A DNA stretch of 18,642 nucleotides, taken from assembly GCA_964527265.1 (NCBI GenBank), contig CAZGOM010000112.1:1-18642 (forward strand). The letters are read 5' to 3'. How positions within the stretch are numbered: the first letter of the stretch is position 1; each line of letters opens with the position of its first letter. The stretch is from CAZGOM01 sp964527265. Its GTDB lineage: Bacteria > Planctomycetota > Phycisphaerae > Phycisphaerales > Phycisphaeraceae. Shown here one piece after another: positions 1 through 7,583 of this stretch. The notes beneath the pieces were generated by a model, which was not told the origin of the DNA, searched no databases, and saw nothing but the letters and a program-made list of their open reading frames with translations. The position numbers and the translations under genes were made by a program.

Positions 1-309
1 CAAAAAGCCATCCTCCCCGAAAATTGGAACAAGCTCTACGGCAATAAGACCATCCCCTCCTCCGAGCCCGGCCAACCCACCCTCGCCGAGCTTCTCGAAG
101 GCCTGCAAAAAACCCACGACCTCATCATCCCCGCCGTAAAGTCCACCCCTGACTCATTTTACAGCGCACCATCCGCCGAACGCCTCAAGACCCGCTTCCC
201 CACCCAAGGTGATTTCCTCGTCTTCCTGCTCACCGCACACGCACCCATCCACCTCGGCCAATTCTCCGCCTGGCGCCGCGCTCTGGGCTTCCCCAGCGTC
301 TACGGCTAA
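1..309 (+). CDS. DinB-like protein, C-terminal part (cut by left edge)
   Basis: Frame 1 is open from the first base to a TAA at 307-309 and gives the last 102 residues of a protein whose start lies outside the window. Its end, HAPIHLGQFSAWRRALGFPS, closely matches the end of the next gene (HIATHLGQLSVWRRVQGMPS). It therefore looks like a second member of the same DinB/YfiT-like four-helix family. In that family the C-terminal HxxxH supplies two of three metal-binding His; here it is H-APIH. Members are metal-dependent thiol transferases or have no known function, so the reaction is unknown. The stop is 36 bases before the next ATG, which suggests co-transcription of a tandem pair. The family call is fairly firm; the substrate cannot be given. 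Confidence 0.8.
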   Translation, partial: QKAILPENWNKLYGNKTIPSSEPGQPTLAELLEGLQKTHDLIIPAVKSTPDSFYSAPSAERLKTRFPTQGDFLVFLLTAHAPIHLGQFSAWRRALGFPSVYG

Positions 310-345
310 TTCACCCATCTTCAACAATCACAGGAACTTACAGCA

Positions 346-837
346 ATGTCCAACGCCTTCCTCCAAGCCATCATCTACGCCGCCTCCAAAAACATCGACT
401 ACGGCAAACGCCTCGTCGCCGACATCCCGCAAGAAAAAATGGCCTTCCAGCCCGCTCCCAAAACCAATCATCCAGCCTGGATTTTAAGCCATTTAAACCT
501 CTACACCACCTGCATGCTCGGCATGGTCGAAGGCAAACCCTTCGAAGACCCCAAAGGCCACAAGTTCGGCATGACCAGCAAACCCGAACCCGATGCCTCG
601 CTCTATCTCCCTAAATCCCAACTGGTTGCAGACTTTGAAAACGGCCACAACGCCGTCATCAACGCCCTCCGCGCCGCCGGCCCCGCCGTCCTCGAGCAGA
701 CCACCCCGCTCGAACGGTGGCAGAAACTCATGCCCCAGACCGGCATCGTTCTTAACTACTTGATGGTACTCCACATAGCCACTCACCTGGGCCAGCTCAG
801 CGTCTGGCGTCGCGTCCAGGGAATGCCCAGCGTGTAA
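346..837 (+). CDS. DinB family protein (putative metal-dependent four-helix bundle)
   Basis: A 163-residue protein, the normal DinB/DUF664 length. The likely metal triad is visible: His49 in the WILSHLN segment, and His143 and His147 in HIATHLGQ near the C-terminus. The domain is known in DNA-damage-inducible proteins, bacillithiol/mycothiol transferases and many uncharacterised enzymes; nothing here picks one of these. It is soluble, with no signal peptide. It sits directly behind the partial gene that ends at 309 and resembles it strongly at the C-terminus, so the two are probably a tandem duplication. Its TAA shares one base with the ATG of the next gene (TAATG), a sign of translational coupling. 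Family call good, function unknown. Confidence 0.85.
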   Translation: MSNAFLQAIIYAASKNIDYGKRLVADIPQEKMAFQPAPKTNHPAWILSHLNLYTTCMLGMVEGKPFEDPKGHKFGMTSKPEPDASLYLPKSQLVADFENGHNAVINALRAAGPAVLEQTTPLERWQKLMPQTGIVLNYLMVLHIATHLGQLSVWRRVQGMPSV

Positions 838-1301
838 TGACCACCGACGCGCTCAATCATCGCCGTAAACCCAAGGCATTCCTTGCCTTAGCGCCGGTGA
901 TTATTCTCATCAGCGCCCTGGTCATCTGGCTTTACCCGACCGCTGAAAAACCGCCGGAAATCCCGCCTCAAGCCTATGAAAAAGTGCGCGAAAACCTGCT
1001 GGATTTTTACCAAAACCAGCAGGTTTTCGCCGGTTTTCAACACGAATCCGAAGCTTTAGACAAAAAACAATTCCAGTCCACCAGACCCAGCGCCAAAACA
1101 AATTCCGTAACCTTTGACGTGGTAAGCATTAGCGAACGAAAAACCCGCCGCCGCATCGTTGTTGTCGTCCGCCCCAAATTCAACGGCGCACCCCCGCCCG
1201 ATGGCATCGCAGAGCGCTCCATCACTCTGTATCGCACCACCTCCGGTGACTGGGAAATCCAACCCATCCTCCCCGACGGCGCTCCGCCCTTAAGCCAATA
1301 G
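837..1301 (+). CDS. Hypothetical protein with one N-terminal membrane segment
   Basis: A 154-residue protein of no recognised family. Residues about 14-33 (FLALAPVIILISALVIWLY) form one hydrophobic helix after a short basic head, so an inner-membrane anchor with the rest outside the cytoplasm is likely. The outer part is charged, has a run of Val residues (RRRIVVVVRPKF, about 105-116) that reads like a beta strand, and ends in a Pro-rich tail. The start overlaps the preceding DinB stop by one base, so the two are probably translated together. No catalytic motif can be seen. The reading frame is supported by length, tight coupling and a clear membrane segment; the function is not known. Confidence 0.7.
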   Translation: MTTDALNHRRKPKAFLALAPVIILISALVIWLYPTAEKPPEIPPQAYEKVRENLLDFYQNQQVFAGFQHESEALDKKQFQSTRPSAKTNSVTFDVVSISERKTRRRIVVVVRPKFNGAPPPDGIAERSITLYRTTSGDWEIQPILPDGAPPLSQ

Positions 1302-1348
1302 GTCCAGCCAACCACACAAACCCCGATCCGACCCCACTTCCGCGATTT

Positions 1349-1357
1349 TGCTAGAAT
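1349..1357 (+). promoter_or_regulatory. Possible extended -10 promoter element
   Basis: TGCTAGAAT at 1349-1357 fits an extended -10 (TG-n-TAnAAT). It lies in the 93-base gap before the aminotransferase gene and would give a leader of about 30 bases. There is no convincing -35, as is common for extended -10 promoters. Seen by eye only. Confidence 0.35.
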
Positions 1358-1394
1358 TTCCCTTCTTCTCCGCACTGTTTCCCTGAAAGCAACC

Positions 1395-2618
1395 ATGATT
1401 TACTTCGACAACGCCGCCACCAGTTTCCCCAAAGCCCCCGGCGTCTCCGAGGCCATCACCAAGTTCCTCGCTGAATCCGCCGCAAATCCCGGCCGCGCCG
1501 GCCACAAAATGGCCATTGCCGCAGAACGCATGGTTGACGATGTCCGCCTCAAACTCGCCCGCTTCTTCGACGCAGACGACCACAAACGCATGGTCTTCGC
1601 CGTCAACACCACTGACGCCATCAACATCGGCTTAAAAGGCGTCCTGGGCGCGTTCATCGATGCCGGCCAGAAGCCCCACATCATCACCACGGTGATGGAA
1701 CATAATTCCGTCAGCCGCCCCCTGGTCAGCATGGAAAGCGTCGGCGAAATCACCCTCACACGCTTATCCCCTGATGCTGAAGGGTTTATAGCGCCTGAGC
1801 AGTTCAAGGCCGCCATCCGGCCCGAAACCAAGCTCATCATCATGACCCACGCCAGCAACGTGCTGGGCACCATTCAGGACATCACCGCCATCGGCGCCAT
1901 CGCCCGCGCGGCCAACATCCTTTTCATGGTCGATGCCGCCCAAACCGCAGGTGTCATCCCCATTTCCATCAAGAAGCAGAATATCGATCTTCTGGCCTTC
2001 CCTGGCCACAAATCACTGCTTGGCCCCACTGGCATCGGCGGCCTCTACGTCGGCACCCGCTGCCCCGCCCCCGCCCAAGCCACCCTCACCATCACCGACC
2101 CCGTCCCCGCCCCCCGTGCCAAAACAGGCAACCTCCGCCCCTGGCGCGAAGGTGGCACCGGCGGCAACTCCGCCACCACCACCATGCCCGCCTCCTTCCC
2201 CGAATATCTCGAAGGCGGCACCCCCAACACCATCGGCATCGTAGGTCTTGGCGCTGCAATAGATTACGTCAATTCCCAGGGCCTCGACAAGATCGCCAAG
2301 CACGAACGCCACATGGTCCAGGCCATCATCGACAAGCTTGCCGATGACCCCCGCTTCAAAGTCCACGGCACCCGCGACGCCTCCAAACGCGTCGGCACCG
2401 TCTCCATCAGCATCGAAGGCTTTGAACCCTCCGACCTGGCCTCCATTCTGGACGACAGCTTCGGCATCGCCGTCCGCCCCGGCCTCCACTGCTCCCCCTA
2501 TATGCACAACCACCTGGGAACCTTTCCCTCAGGCACCCTGCGCATCAGCCCCGGCCCATTCAACACTGATGAACAGCTCGCCACCCTGCTGGATGCATTG
2601 GACCAGATCGCAAGCTGA
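1395..2618 (+). CDS. Cysteine desulfurase family protein (class V aminotransferase, PLP)
   Basis: A 407-residue PLP enzyme of fold type I. The start MIYFDNAATSFPKAPGV and the end GLHCSPYMHNHLGT...RISPGPFNT match the TIGR01977-type cysteine desulfurase family proteins rather than IscS or SufS. Key residues are visible: His103 (MEHNS) for ring stacking, Asp180 and Gln183 (VDAAQTAG) for the pyridine and phenol contacts, Lys206 (FPGHKSLLGPTG) as the Schiff-base lysine, and Cys366 as the candidate persulfide-forming cysteine. The predicted role is release of sulfur from cysteine or a related beta-elimination. No SufB/IscU-type partner is nearby, so the acceptor is unknown. Between GGLYVG (about 220) and REGGTGGNS (about 251) there are some 20 more residues than expected for the family, Pro/Ala-rich. 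The gene follows a 93-base gap with a possible promoter. Confidence 0.88.
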   Translation: MIYFDNAATSFPKAPGVSEAITKFLAESAANPGRAGHKMAIAAERMVDDVRLKLARFFDADDHKRMVFAVNTTDAINIGLKGVLGAFIDAGQKPHIITTVMEHNSVSRPLVSMESVGEITLTRLSPDAEGFIAPEQFKAAIRPETKLIIMTHASNVLGTIQDITAIGAIARAANILFMVDAAQTAGVIPISIKKQNIDLLAFPGHKSLLGPTGIGGLYVGTRCPAPAQATLTITDPVPAPRAKTGNLRPWREGGTGGNSATTTMPASFPEYLEGGTPNTIGIVGLGAAIDYVNSQGLDKIAKHERHMVQAIIDKLADDPRFKVHGTRDASKRVGTVSISIEGFEPSDLASILDDSFGIAVRPGLHCSPYMHNHLGTFPSGTLRISPGPFNTDEQLATLLDALDQIAS

Positions 2619-2639
2619 ACCACCGTCCGTTTCCTTTCG

Positions 2640-2645
2640 TACAAT
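2640..2645 (+). promoter_or_regulatory. Possible -10 box directly before the DUF2752 gene
   Basis: TACAAT at 2640-2645 lies only six bases before the ATG at 2652. If used, transcription would start at or next to the A of the ATG, giving a leaderless message. No Shine-Dalgarno sequence is seen before this ATG, which fits. There is no clear -35, so this is tentative. Confidence 0.3.
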
Positions 2646-2651
2646 ATCGAG

Positions 2652-3173
2652 ATGTTCAAACCCGCCCGTGCCACTCTGGGGAGTTATGCCGCGTCAGAAA
2701 ACGCGACGGCGGATAGCTCCACCCCCCAAACGCCATCTTCCCCTGCGGCCGTCTGGCCTTTGCGGATTGCATGGCTTTTTGTATGCCTCGCGGGGTTATC
2801 GGTCCTGGGTTTGGCGGCTTGGCTGGAACCCAACCCAGCCGGAACGGCCACACACCGGCAGCTTGGCCTTCCTCCCTGCGGATTGCTTGAAAAAACCGGA
2901 ATTCCCTGCCCAAGTTGCGGTATGACCACCGCGTTTTCCTGGGCCGCGCATGGACGGCTTGACCGTGCTTTCATCGTCCAGCCGGCGGGCACAGTTCTAG
3001 CTGTTCTGACCGCATGCGCAGTGATCATCAGCGCTTATCTGGCACTTACCGGAAAAGACGTAAGCCGCATCCTGGATGACCGGTTGGTCATCCGCGGCCT
3101 GATCTTTCTTGGCGTCGTGGTGCTTTTAGGATGGGCCTATAAAATAGTTGCCGTCATTTACCACATCAGCTAA
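2652..3173 (+). CDS. DUF2752 domain membrane protein
   Basis: A 173-residue protein with the DUF2752 hallmark: a Cys before the motif (Cys76, PPCGLLE), then CPSCGMTTAF (Cys86, Cys89), then a Gly- and Ala-containing stretch leading into a membrane helix with a Pro-Ala-Gly turn (VQPAGTVLAV). Three hydrophobic segments are visible at about 37-58, 111-133 and 149-170. The first 35 residues are a polar Ser/Thr/Pro-rich tail, probably disordered. The family is widespread in Planctomycetota and Bacteroidota and its function is not known; the Cys pair suggests metal binding or redox chemistry at the membrane face. The next gene starts 18 bases after the stop. No ribosome binding site is seen, and a -10-like box sits just upstream. 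Confidence 0.85.
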   Translation: MFKPARATLGSYAASENATADSSTPQTPSSPAAVWPLRIAWLFVCLAGLSVLGLAAWLEPNPAGTATHRQLGLPPCGLLEKTGIPCPSCGMTTAFSWAAHGRLDRAFIVQPAGTVLAVLTACAVIISAYLALTGKDVSRILDDRLVIRGLIFLGVVVLLGWAYKIVAVIYHIS

Positions 3174-3191
3174 CCCCACCCACCTTCCAAC

Positions 3192-3869
3192 ATGGCCCGA
3201 TCCCCTATGAATCCAAGCTCCCGCAACCGTCTGATTCTCCGTGCTGCCGCGGCCTGCGCGCTTCTGGCTGCCGGCACATTCTCACTGCCGGGCTGCAACT
3301 GGGCCGGCTTTTTCGCCGATGTGACGGCGGGCGGCAGCGAAAAACCCGCCCCGGTCCCGCGTTTCCAAGGCCTTAAAGACAAGAAGATTGCCGTCGTCGT
3401 CGCCGCTGACGAGGCACTTTTGCGAACCTATCCCCAGGCTCCGCTGTCTGTGAATCAATCCGTCACCCGCGCGCTCAAAGGTGTGGTTCCCACTGCGACG
3501 GTGATGGATCCTCGAAAGGTGAATGACTTCCAGATCGATAATCCTTATTGGAACACGTTTAAGAATTCCGAGCTCATCAAACGCCTCGACGTCGACCGCA
3601 TCGTCTACATCGATCTAATCGAATACACAACCCATGAACCGGGTAATGCCAATGTCTGGCGCGGATCGGTTGTGGCCAACGTACAAGTTATCGCCCGCGA
3701 TGTTGAGAACCCTGACAACTACGTCTATACCGACACCGTCAAAGCCCTCTATCCCTCCGCCAGCAAAGTCGGTGTCATTAACTCAAATGACGCCACCATT
3801 CAGGCCGGGATGCTCAATGCCTTTTCCAGTTCCGTTGCTTACCGCTTTTCCGATCCGGAGAACGATTGA
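3192..3869 (+). CDS. Putative lipoprotein, first of an adjacent pair
   Basis: A 225-residue protein with a basic head, a hydrophobic helix and a lipobox LPGC that puts the lipidated Cys at residue 35. It is therefore expected to be a periplasm-facing lipoprotein. The +2 residue is Asn, not Asp, which does not argue for inner-membrane retention. After a short linker, KDKKIAVVVAAD (about 62-73) begins an alpha/beta domain with a later strand RIVYIDLIEYT, similar in layout to small outer-membrane lipoproteins; I could not name the family. An in-frame ATG at 3207 (Met6) is an equally possible start, and neither has a clear Shine-Dalgarno. The stop overlaps the start of the next lipoprotein by four bases, so the two are made together and may act together. 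Confidence 0.78.
   Translation: MARSPMNPSSRNRLILRAAAACALLAAGTFSLPGCNWAGFFADVTAGGSEKPAPVPRFQGLKDKKIAVVVAADEALLRTYPQAPLSVNQSVTRALKGVVPTATVMDPRKVNDFQIDNPYWNTFKNSELIKRLDVDRIVYIDLIEYTTHEPGNANVWRGSVVANVQVIARDVENPDNYVYTDTVKALYPSASKVGVINSNDATIQAGMLNAFSSSVAYRFSDPEND
3857..3868 (+). promoter_or_regulatory. Ribosome binding site deciding a TTG start
   Basis: GGAG at 3857-3860 stands five bases before TTG at 3866-3868. No ATG occurs at the head of the second lipoprotein frame, and the TTG gives a complete lipoprotein signal sequence. TTGA serves as both start of this gene and stop (TGA, 3867-3869) of the one before. Confidence 0.65.
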
Positions 3870-4648
3870 AAACCCAACTGCCTGTTAAAACGCTCTCACT
3901 GGCCCTCGCCGCATCCCTGCTTGTCGGCGGCCTTGTCACCCTTCCCGGGTGCGAGTTCTTTGGCTGGATTGCCCAGGCCATTGATCCACCGATCAAAAAG
4001 GTCTACGAGCTTAAGGAAGAACAGCCTGTCCTGGTCATCGTAGACGACCCCAATCAGCTCCTGGGCAGCCAGGACATTGCATCGGTTCTGGCCGTCCGCA
4101 TCGGCTATGAAATCGAAGCCAATGTGGATGATGTTCCCGTCATTCCCCAGGACAAGCTCCAGGCTTACCGAGAGAAAGTCGAAAAAGCCGCAGCCGAGGC
4201 TCCTGTCCCGACCATGAGCGAGGGAAAGCTTGTCGAATACCGTCAAAAACGCATCAATGACGCTTTCCGCAAGGTGCCCCTCACCACCATCGGCCGTGAG
4301 CTTGGCGCCAAACAGGTCATCAGCGTTTACGTCGAATCCGCGGAGCTCAACCAGGACCCAAGCGCGCTCCGGCCGCGCCTGCTCACCCGCGTGAAAGTCG
4401 TAGACGTCGAAACCAACTCCCGCGTCTTCCCGCCGCTGGATATGCCTTCCAGCGACGATCCCATGCTCGCCAACCGCGGCTTTGCCATCACCTCCCAGTT
4501 CTTCAATAAATCCACCCAGGAAGAAAACCGCGGCGACCAGACCATGGCCATGCGCACGCTAGCCAAAACCGCCGGCGTCGACATCGCCAAACTCTTTTAC
4601 GACCATGGCACACAGGAACCCGGCGAACGCTTCAAGACCGTCAACTAA
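3866..4648 (+). CDS. Putative lipoprotein, second of an adjacent pair
   Basis: A 260-residue protein that starts at TTG. The signal runs KTLSLALAASLLVGGLVT and ends in LPGC with the lipidated Cys at residue 29, the same lipobox as the preceding gene. The exported part begins with VYELKEEQPVLVIVDDP, a beta strand placed like the KIAVVV strand of its neighbour, and has a later strand GAKQVISVYVESAEL, like RIVYIDLIEYT next door. The two may be distant paralogues or two subunits with the same fold. Residues about 90-130 are rich in Lys, Glu and Ala and could form a helix. No enzyme motif is visible. The four-base overlap with the upstream gene and three-base gap to the downstream gene indicate one operon. 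Envelope location is likely; function unknown. Confidence 0.78.
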   Translation: MKTQLPVKTLSLALAASLLVGGLVTLPGCEFFGWIAQAIDPPIKKVYELKEEQPVLVIVDDPNQLLGSQDIASVLAVRIGYEIEANVDDVPVIPQDKLQAYREKVEKAAAEAPVPTMSEGKLVEYRQKRINDAFRKVPLTTIGRELGAKQVISVYVESAELNQDPSALRPRLLTRVKVVDVETNSRVFPPLDMPSSDDPMLANRGFAITSQFFNKSTQEENRGDQTMAMRTLAKTAGVDIAKLFYDHGTQEPGERFKTVN

Positions 4649-4651
4649 TCC

Positions 4652-5881
4652 ATGAAAATCCTTCACCTTTTTGATCCCGCTAACGACCAGAACGGGCCCA
4701 TGGCCCTGGCTTTGGCGGCAGCCAGCATCGGCCGGTTGCAGGGCATTCAAGAGGAGGCCTGGCTCTTTGGCTCATCCAAGCTAAAGCGGGACGCACAGAC
4801 TGCGGGCTTGGTCAATGCACGATTTGTCAGCACCCCCATGGGCGATCCCATGCTGCTGGCGGGCCGGTTGCGCAAGCTGTTATTGAGCCAGCCGCACGAC
4901 ACACTCCTGGAATGCTGGTCTCCGAGGATGTTTCAAACGGCGCGCATTTTGGCGCCTCGCCTGGCGCGCATCCTCCGAGTCACCCGCCCTCCTTCGGCCA
5001 ACGAGCAAAAACTCATCCGGGCCACACTCGCCGATGATACCACCCCTTCACTGGCACTGGCCATCAGCGCCACGCTTCGCCATCACCTCATCACACATGG
5101 AATAAATGCCTCACGCACTCTGACGATTCCCCCAGGCATTGATCTCTCCCTCCACCAACCCTCCCTTCGCAGCAAGATCCGCAAGTCATGGGGACTGGAT
5201 CCCGACCATTCGACTGAGCAGGAAAAAATCATCGGCATCATCGGCGACCCTGCCCCCCTTGTTGACGCTTATCAAGGCATCATGGCCACAGGCCTCGCGG
5301 AAGTCTCCCTCACCTCCGGCACCACCATCGGCGCGGGTGCCTCGCATTCTGCACAAGCCAACTACATCTATTTTCGTGTCCTGATTCATCCCCATCAGCA
5401 CCGCCTCTCCATTTCGTTTACTGCCGTGCAGCACTTCCGCGACCCCGGCACCATCATCCAGGATGCGAATATTGAAGCCCCCTGGCTCACTCTCCCGGGC
5501 TGCGACGCGGCGATTGCCGTCGGTCCCCATGCCTCTGGCCTGGGGCTTCTGCATGCCATGGCCGCAGGGGTGCCTATTGTGGCCGAAGCCACTCACGCTA
5601 ATTGCGAAGCACTCGAAGACCAGCACAATGCCCTATTGAGCAAACCCGGCTGGCTTCAGGGCCTCTCACATAACCTGGTCAAACTCTCGCAGAATCCCGA
5701 CCTTGCATGGCGCTTGAAGGAAAACGCCCGGCAGGACATTTACTCGACCTATTCCCGTTCAACTTACTGCACCCGCTTAAGCCGTCTTTATCATGCATTA
5801 ATAGCAGGCACTCTCCCTGCCCAGGCTGAAATCACGCCGGATCTGGTTTCGACGCCTGCGGAAACTCCCGCGGAAGTTTGA
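4652..5881 (+). CDS. GT-B fold glycosyltransferase-like protein with altered EX7E motif
   Basis: A 409-residue protein with the outline of a GT4-type glycosyltransferase. The N-terminus is MKILHLFDPANDQNGPMALA; a linker strand ends in TIPPGIDLSLH (about 158-168); and the donor-side motif ASGLGLLHAMAAGVPIVAEA lies at about 294-313. In GT4 enzymes this segment normally reads E-G-x-G-x7-type with two Glu (EX7E) that bind the nucleotide-sugar. Here the two positions are His293 and His301. The C-terminal helices and a Thr/Pro/Glu tail complete a near-normal length. It may transfer a sugar with altered donor binding, or have lost catalysis. It starts three bases after the lipoprotein stop, so it is probably co-transcribed; an envelope glycan role is plausible but unproven. 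Confidence 0.72.
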   Translation: MKILHLFDPANDQNGPMALALAAASIGRLQGIQEEAWLFGSSKLKRDAQTAGLVNARFVSTPMGDPMLLAGRLRKLLLSQPHDTLLECWSPRMFQTARILAPRLARILRVTRPPSANEQKLIRATLADDTTPSLALAISATLRHHLITHGINASRTLTIPPGIDLSLHQPSLRSKIRKSWGLDPDHSTEQEKIIGIIGDPAPLVDAYQGIMATGLAEVSLTSGTTIGAGASHSAQANYIYFRVLIHPHQHRLSISFTAVQHFRDPGTIIQDANIEAPWLTLPGCDAAIAVGPHASGLGLLHAMAAGVPIVAEATHANCEALEDQHNALLSKPGWLQGLSHNLVKLSQNPDLAWRLKENARQDIYSTYSRSTYCTRLSRLYHALIAGTLPAQAEITPDLVSTPAETPAEV

Positions 5882-5929
5882 GCCGTTTGCGCTCGGCATT
5901 GAAGTATCGGATCACGTTAAACTCTCCGC

Positions 5930-7543
5930 ATGCAAAAGCCTCTGCGTTACTTCGACTGCTATGCCGGATACGGTCCTTTCAACAACAAAGATCCAGAAGC
6001 CCGCTGGTCGCTGAACCATCTGCTGGAAGACTTGGACTTGGCTTCCATTGATGGCGCGCTGGTTCATCACCACATGGCGCAATCCTATGATCCGATGTTT
6101 GTGAACCGCCGCATGATCGGGGAGCTCGCCCCTCACCGTGCTCGCCTTGTCCCTTGCTTTGCGGCGCTTCCTGACTGCGCCGGAGACTTTCCTTCACCCG
6201 GGGATTTTCTCAAAGAACTCAGAGACAACAACGTGCGTGCGGTGCGCATTGATCCAGAACGCTATGGCTTTCCAGCGATTGAATCCATCTGGGCGCCGCT
6301 GCGCGATGCTCTCCAAGGCGAGAAGATTCTCTGCATCATGCCTGTGACTTATGGCAGCGGGCAGGATTTCTCCAAGCTGGATGCGATCCTTTCCATCTTC
6401 AACCGCGGGCCGTGCGTCATCGTCAATCAGGGTTGGACGCAGTTCCATGCTGTGTCCGCTCTCATGACCCGCCATACCCACTTGCATCTGGAGTTCAGCC
6501 ACTTTCAGGCCAATCGCGCTCCGGAGGTCTTCGCGGCGAAATTCGGCGCCGATCGCCTTCTTTTCGGCACAGGCCTCCCCCACCGCGCGCCGGGCGCGGC
6601 ACGTGGCTTTTTTGATTACTCCCTGCTTGCCGACGCCGACGTGCAGAAAATCACCCATGGCAATCTCGCGCGTCTCCTGGGCTTTTCCCCCGCTCCCGCC
6701 CCGGCCTCGACCCACGATGACGCTATTACCCGTGCCGTGAAACTCGGGCAACCGATCCCCTGCCCCGTCTGGGATGCCCACTGCCATATGGGTCATGATG
6801 GCGTCACCTCTTTCTCGAGCAACATCGTGGTCCATCATGGGGATGCCGCGGGGATGATCCAACTCAAAGACAAAGTCGGCATCAACAAAACCGCCATCAT
6901 GTCCTGGTCGGGCCCGCTCTCCATGGACACCGACCACGGCAATCAGACCGTTGCCCACGCGGTTGCCCGCCATCCGGATCGTTTCATCGGGCTCTCAACC
7001 ATCAACCCTGATTACGACTCCCCGGAGAAGATCCAGGAAATCATCCGCCATTACCACTTGAAGCTGCGCTTTCCCGGCCTTAAGACTTTCACCCCCTGCC
7101 AAAGTCTCGACTACAACGACCCGCTCTTCCACGAGTGGCTGCAGTTTGGGAATGATCATCGCCTCTATATGGTCTTCGACCCCAAGAACGGCATCGACTC
7201 CACCGATGTCGCGCATGACTTGGCCACGCGCTACCCCAATCTCTCGCTTCATCTGGACCACTGCGGCCAGTCCTGGCCATACGCCCGCTGGGCCGTTGGA
7301 ATAATCAAAAAATACCCCAACATCCATGCGCAATTGAATTTCACCATGGTGACCAATGGCGTCATCGAATATCTCGCACGCGAGATCGGTGCAGAGCGCA
7401 TGCTCTTCGGCACCGATGCCCCCATGCGCGACCCGCGCCCGCAAGCCACATGGGTTGCTTTCACGCGCCTTAGCGAAGCGCAAAAACGCATGATCTATGC
7501 CGGAAATTTCCAGCGTGATCTGGCCCGGGCATACCCTCGGTAA
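5930..7543 (+). CDS. Tandem amidohydrolase-2 protein, N-terminal half degenerate
   Basis: A 537-residue protein made of two amidohydrolase-related (TIM-barrel, PF04909-like) domains, about twice the usual length. The C-terminal half (about 277-537) looks active: WDAHCHMG gives the HxH metal pair His284/His286, HLDHCGQ gives His444, and MLFGTDAPMRDP gives the catalytic Asp496. The N-terminal half (about 1-255) keeps the order but not the residues: FDCYAGYG replaces DxHxH, HLEFSHFQ stands where the later His lies, and LLFGTGLPHRAP has Gly in place of the Asp of LFGTD. It is probably a structural or regulatory pseudo-enzyme half. Family members are metal-dependent hydrolases or decarboxylases; the substrate is unknown. 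It begins 48 bases after the glycosyltransferase-like gene and converges on the Kelch gene to the right. Confidence 0.85.
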   Translation: MQKPLRYFDCYAGYGPFNNKDPEARWSLNHLLEDLDLASIDGALVHHHMAQSYDPMFVNRRMIGELAPHRARLVPCFAALPDCAGDFPSPGDFLKELRDNNVRAVRIDPERYGFPAIESIWAPLRDALQGEKILCIMPVTYGSGQDFSKLDAILSIFNRGPCVIVNQGWTQFHAVSALMTRHTHLHLEFSHFQANRAPEVFAAKFGADRLLFGTGLPHRAPGAARGFFDYSLLADADVQKITHGNLARLLGFSPAPAPASTHDDAITRAVKLGQPIPCPVWDAHCHMGHDGVTSFSSNIVVHHGDAAGMIQLKDKVGINKTAIMSWSGPLSMDTDHGNQTVAHAVARHPDRFIGLSTINPDYDSPEKIQEIIRHYHLKLRFPGLKTFTPCQSLDYNDPLFHEWLQFGNDHRLYMVFDPKNGIDSTDVAHDLATRYPNLSLHLDHCGQSWPYARWAVGIIKKYPNIHAQLNFTMVTNGVIEYLAREIGAERMLFGTDAPMRDPRPQATWVAFTRLSEAQKRMIYAGNFQRDLARAYPR

Positions 7544-7583
7544 GTCAGATCAAGTGGCCATCAAGCACCTTCTGTCTTAAGCC

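Noticed and set aside
2338..2925. 195-residue open frame on the + strand across the aminotransferase/DUF2752 junction
   Set aside because: It is out of frame with both genes, rich in Pro, Ser and Thr, and overlaps recognised motifs in the true frames.
6194..6973. 259-residue open frame on the - strand
   Set aside because: It is opposite the tandem amidohydrolase, and its composition (many Gly, Arg, Asp) is that of an antisense frame.
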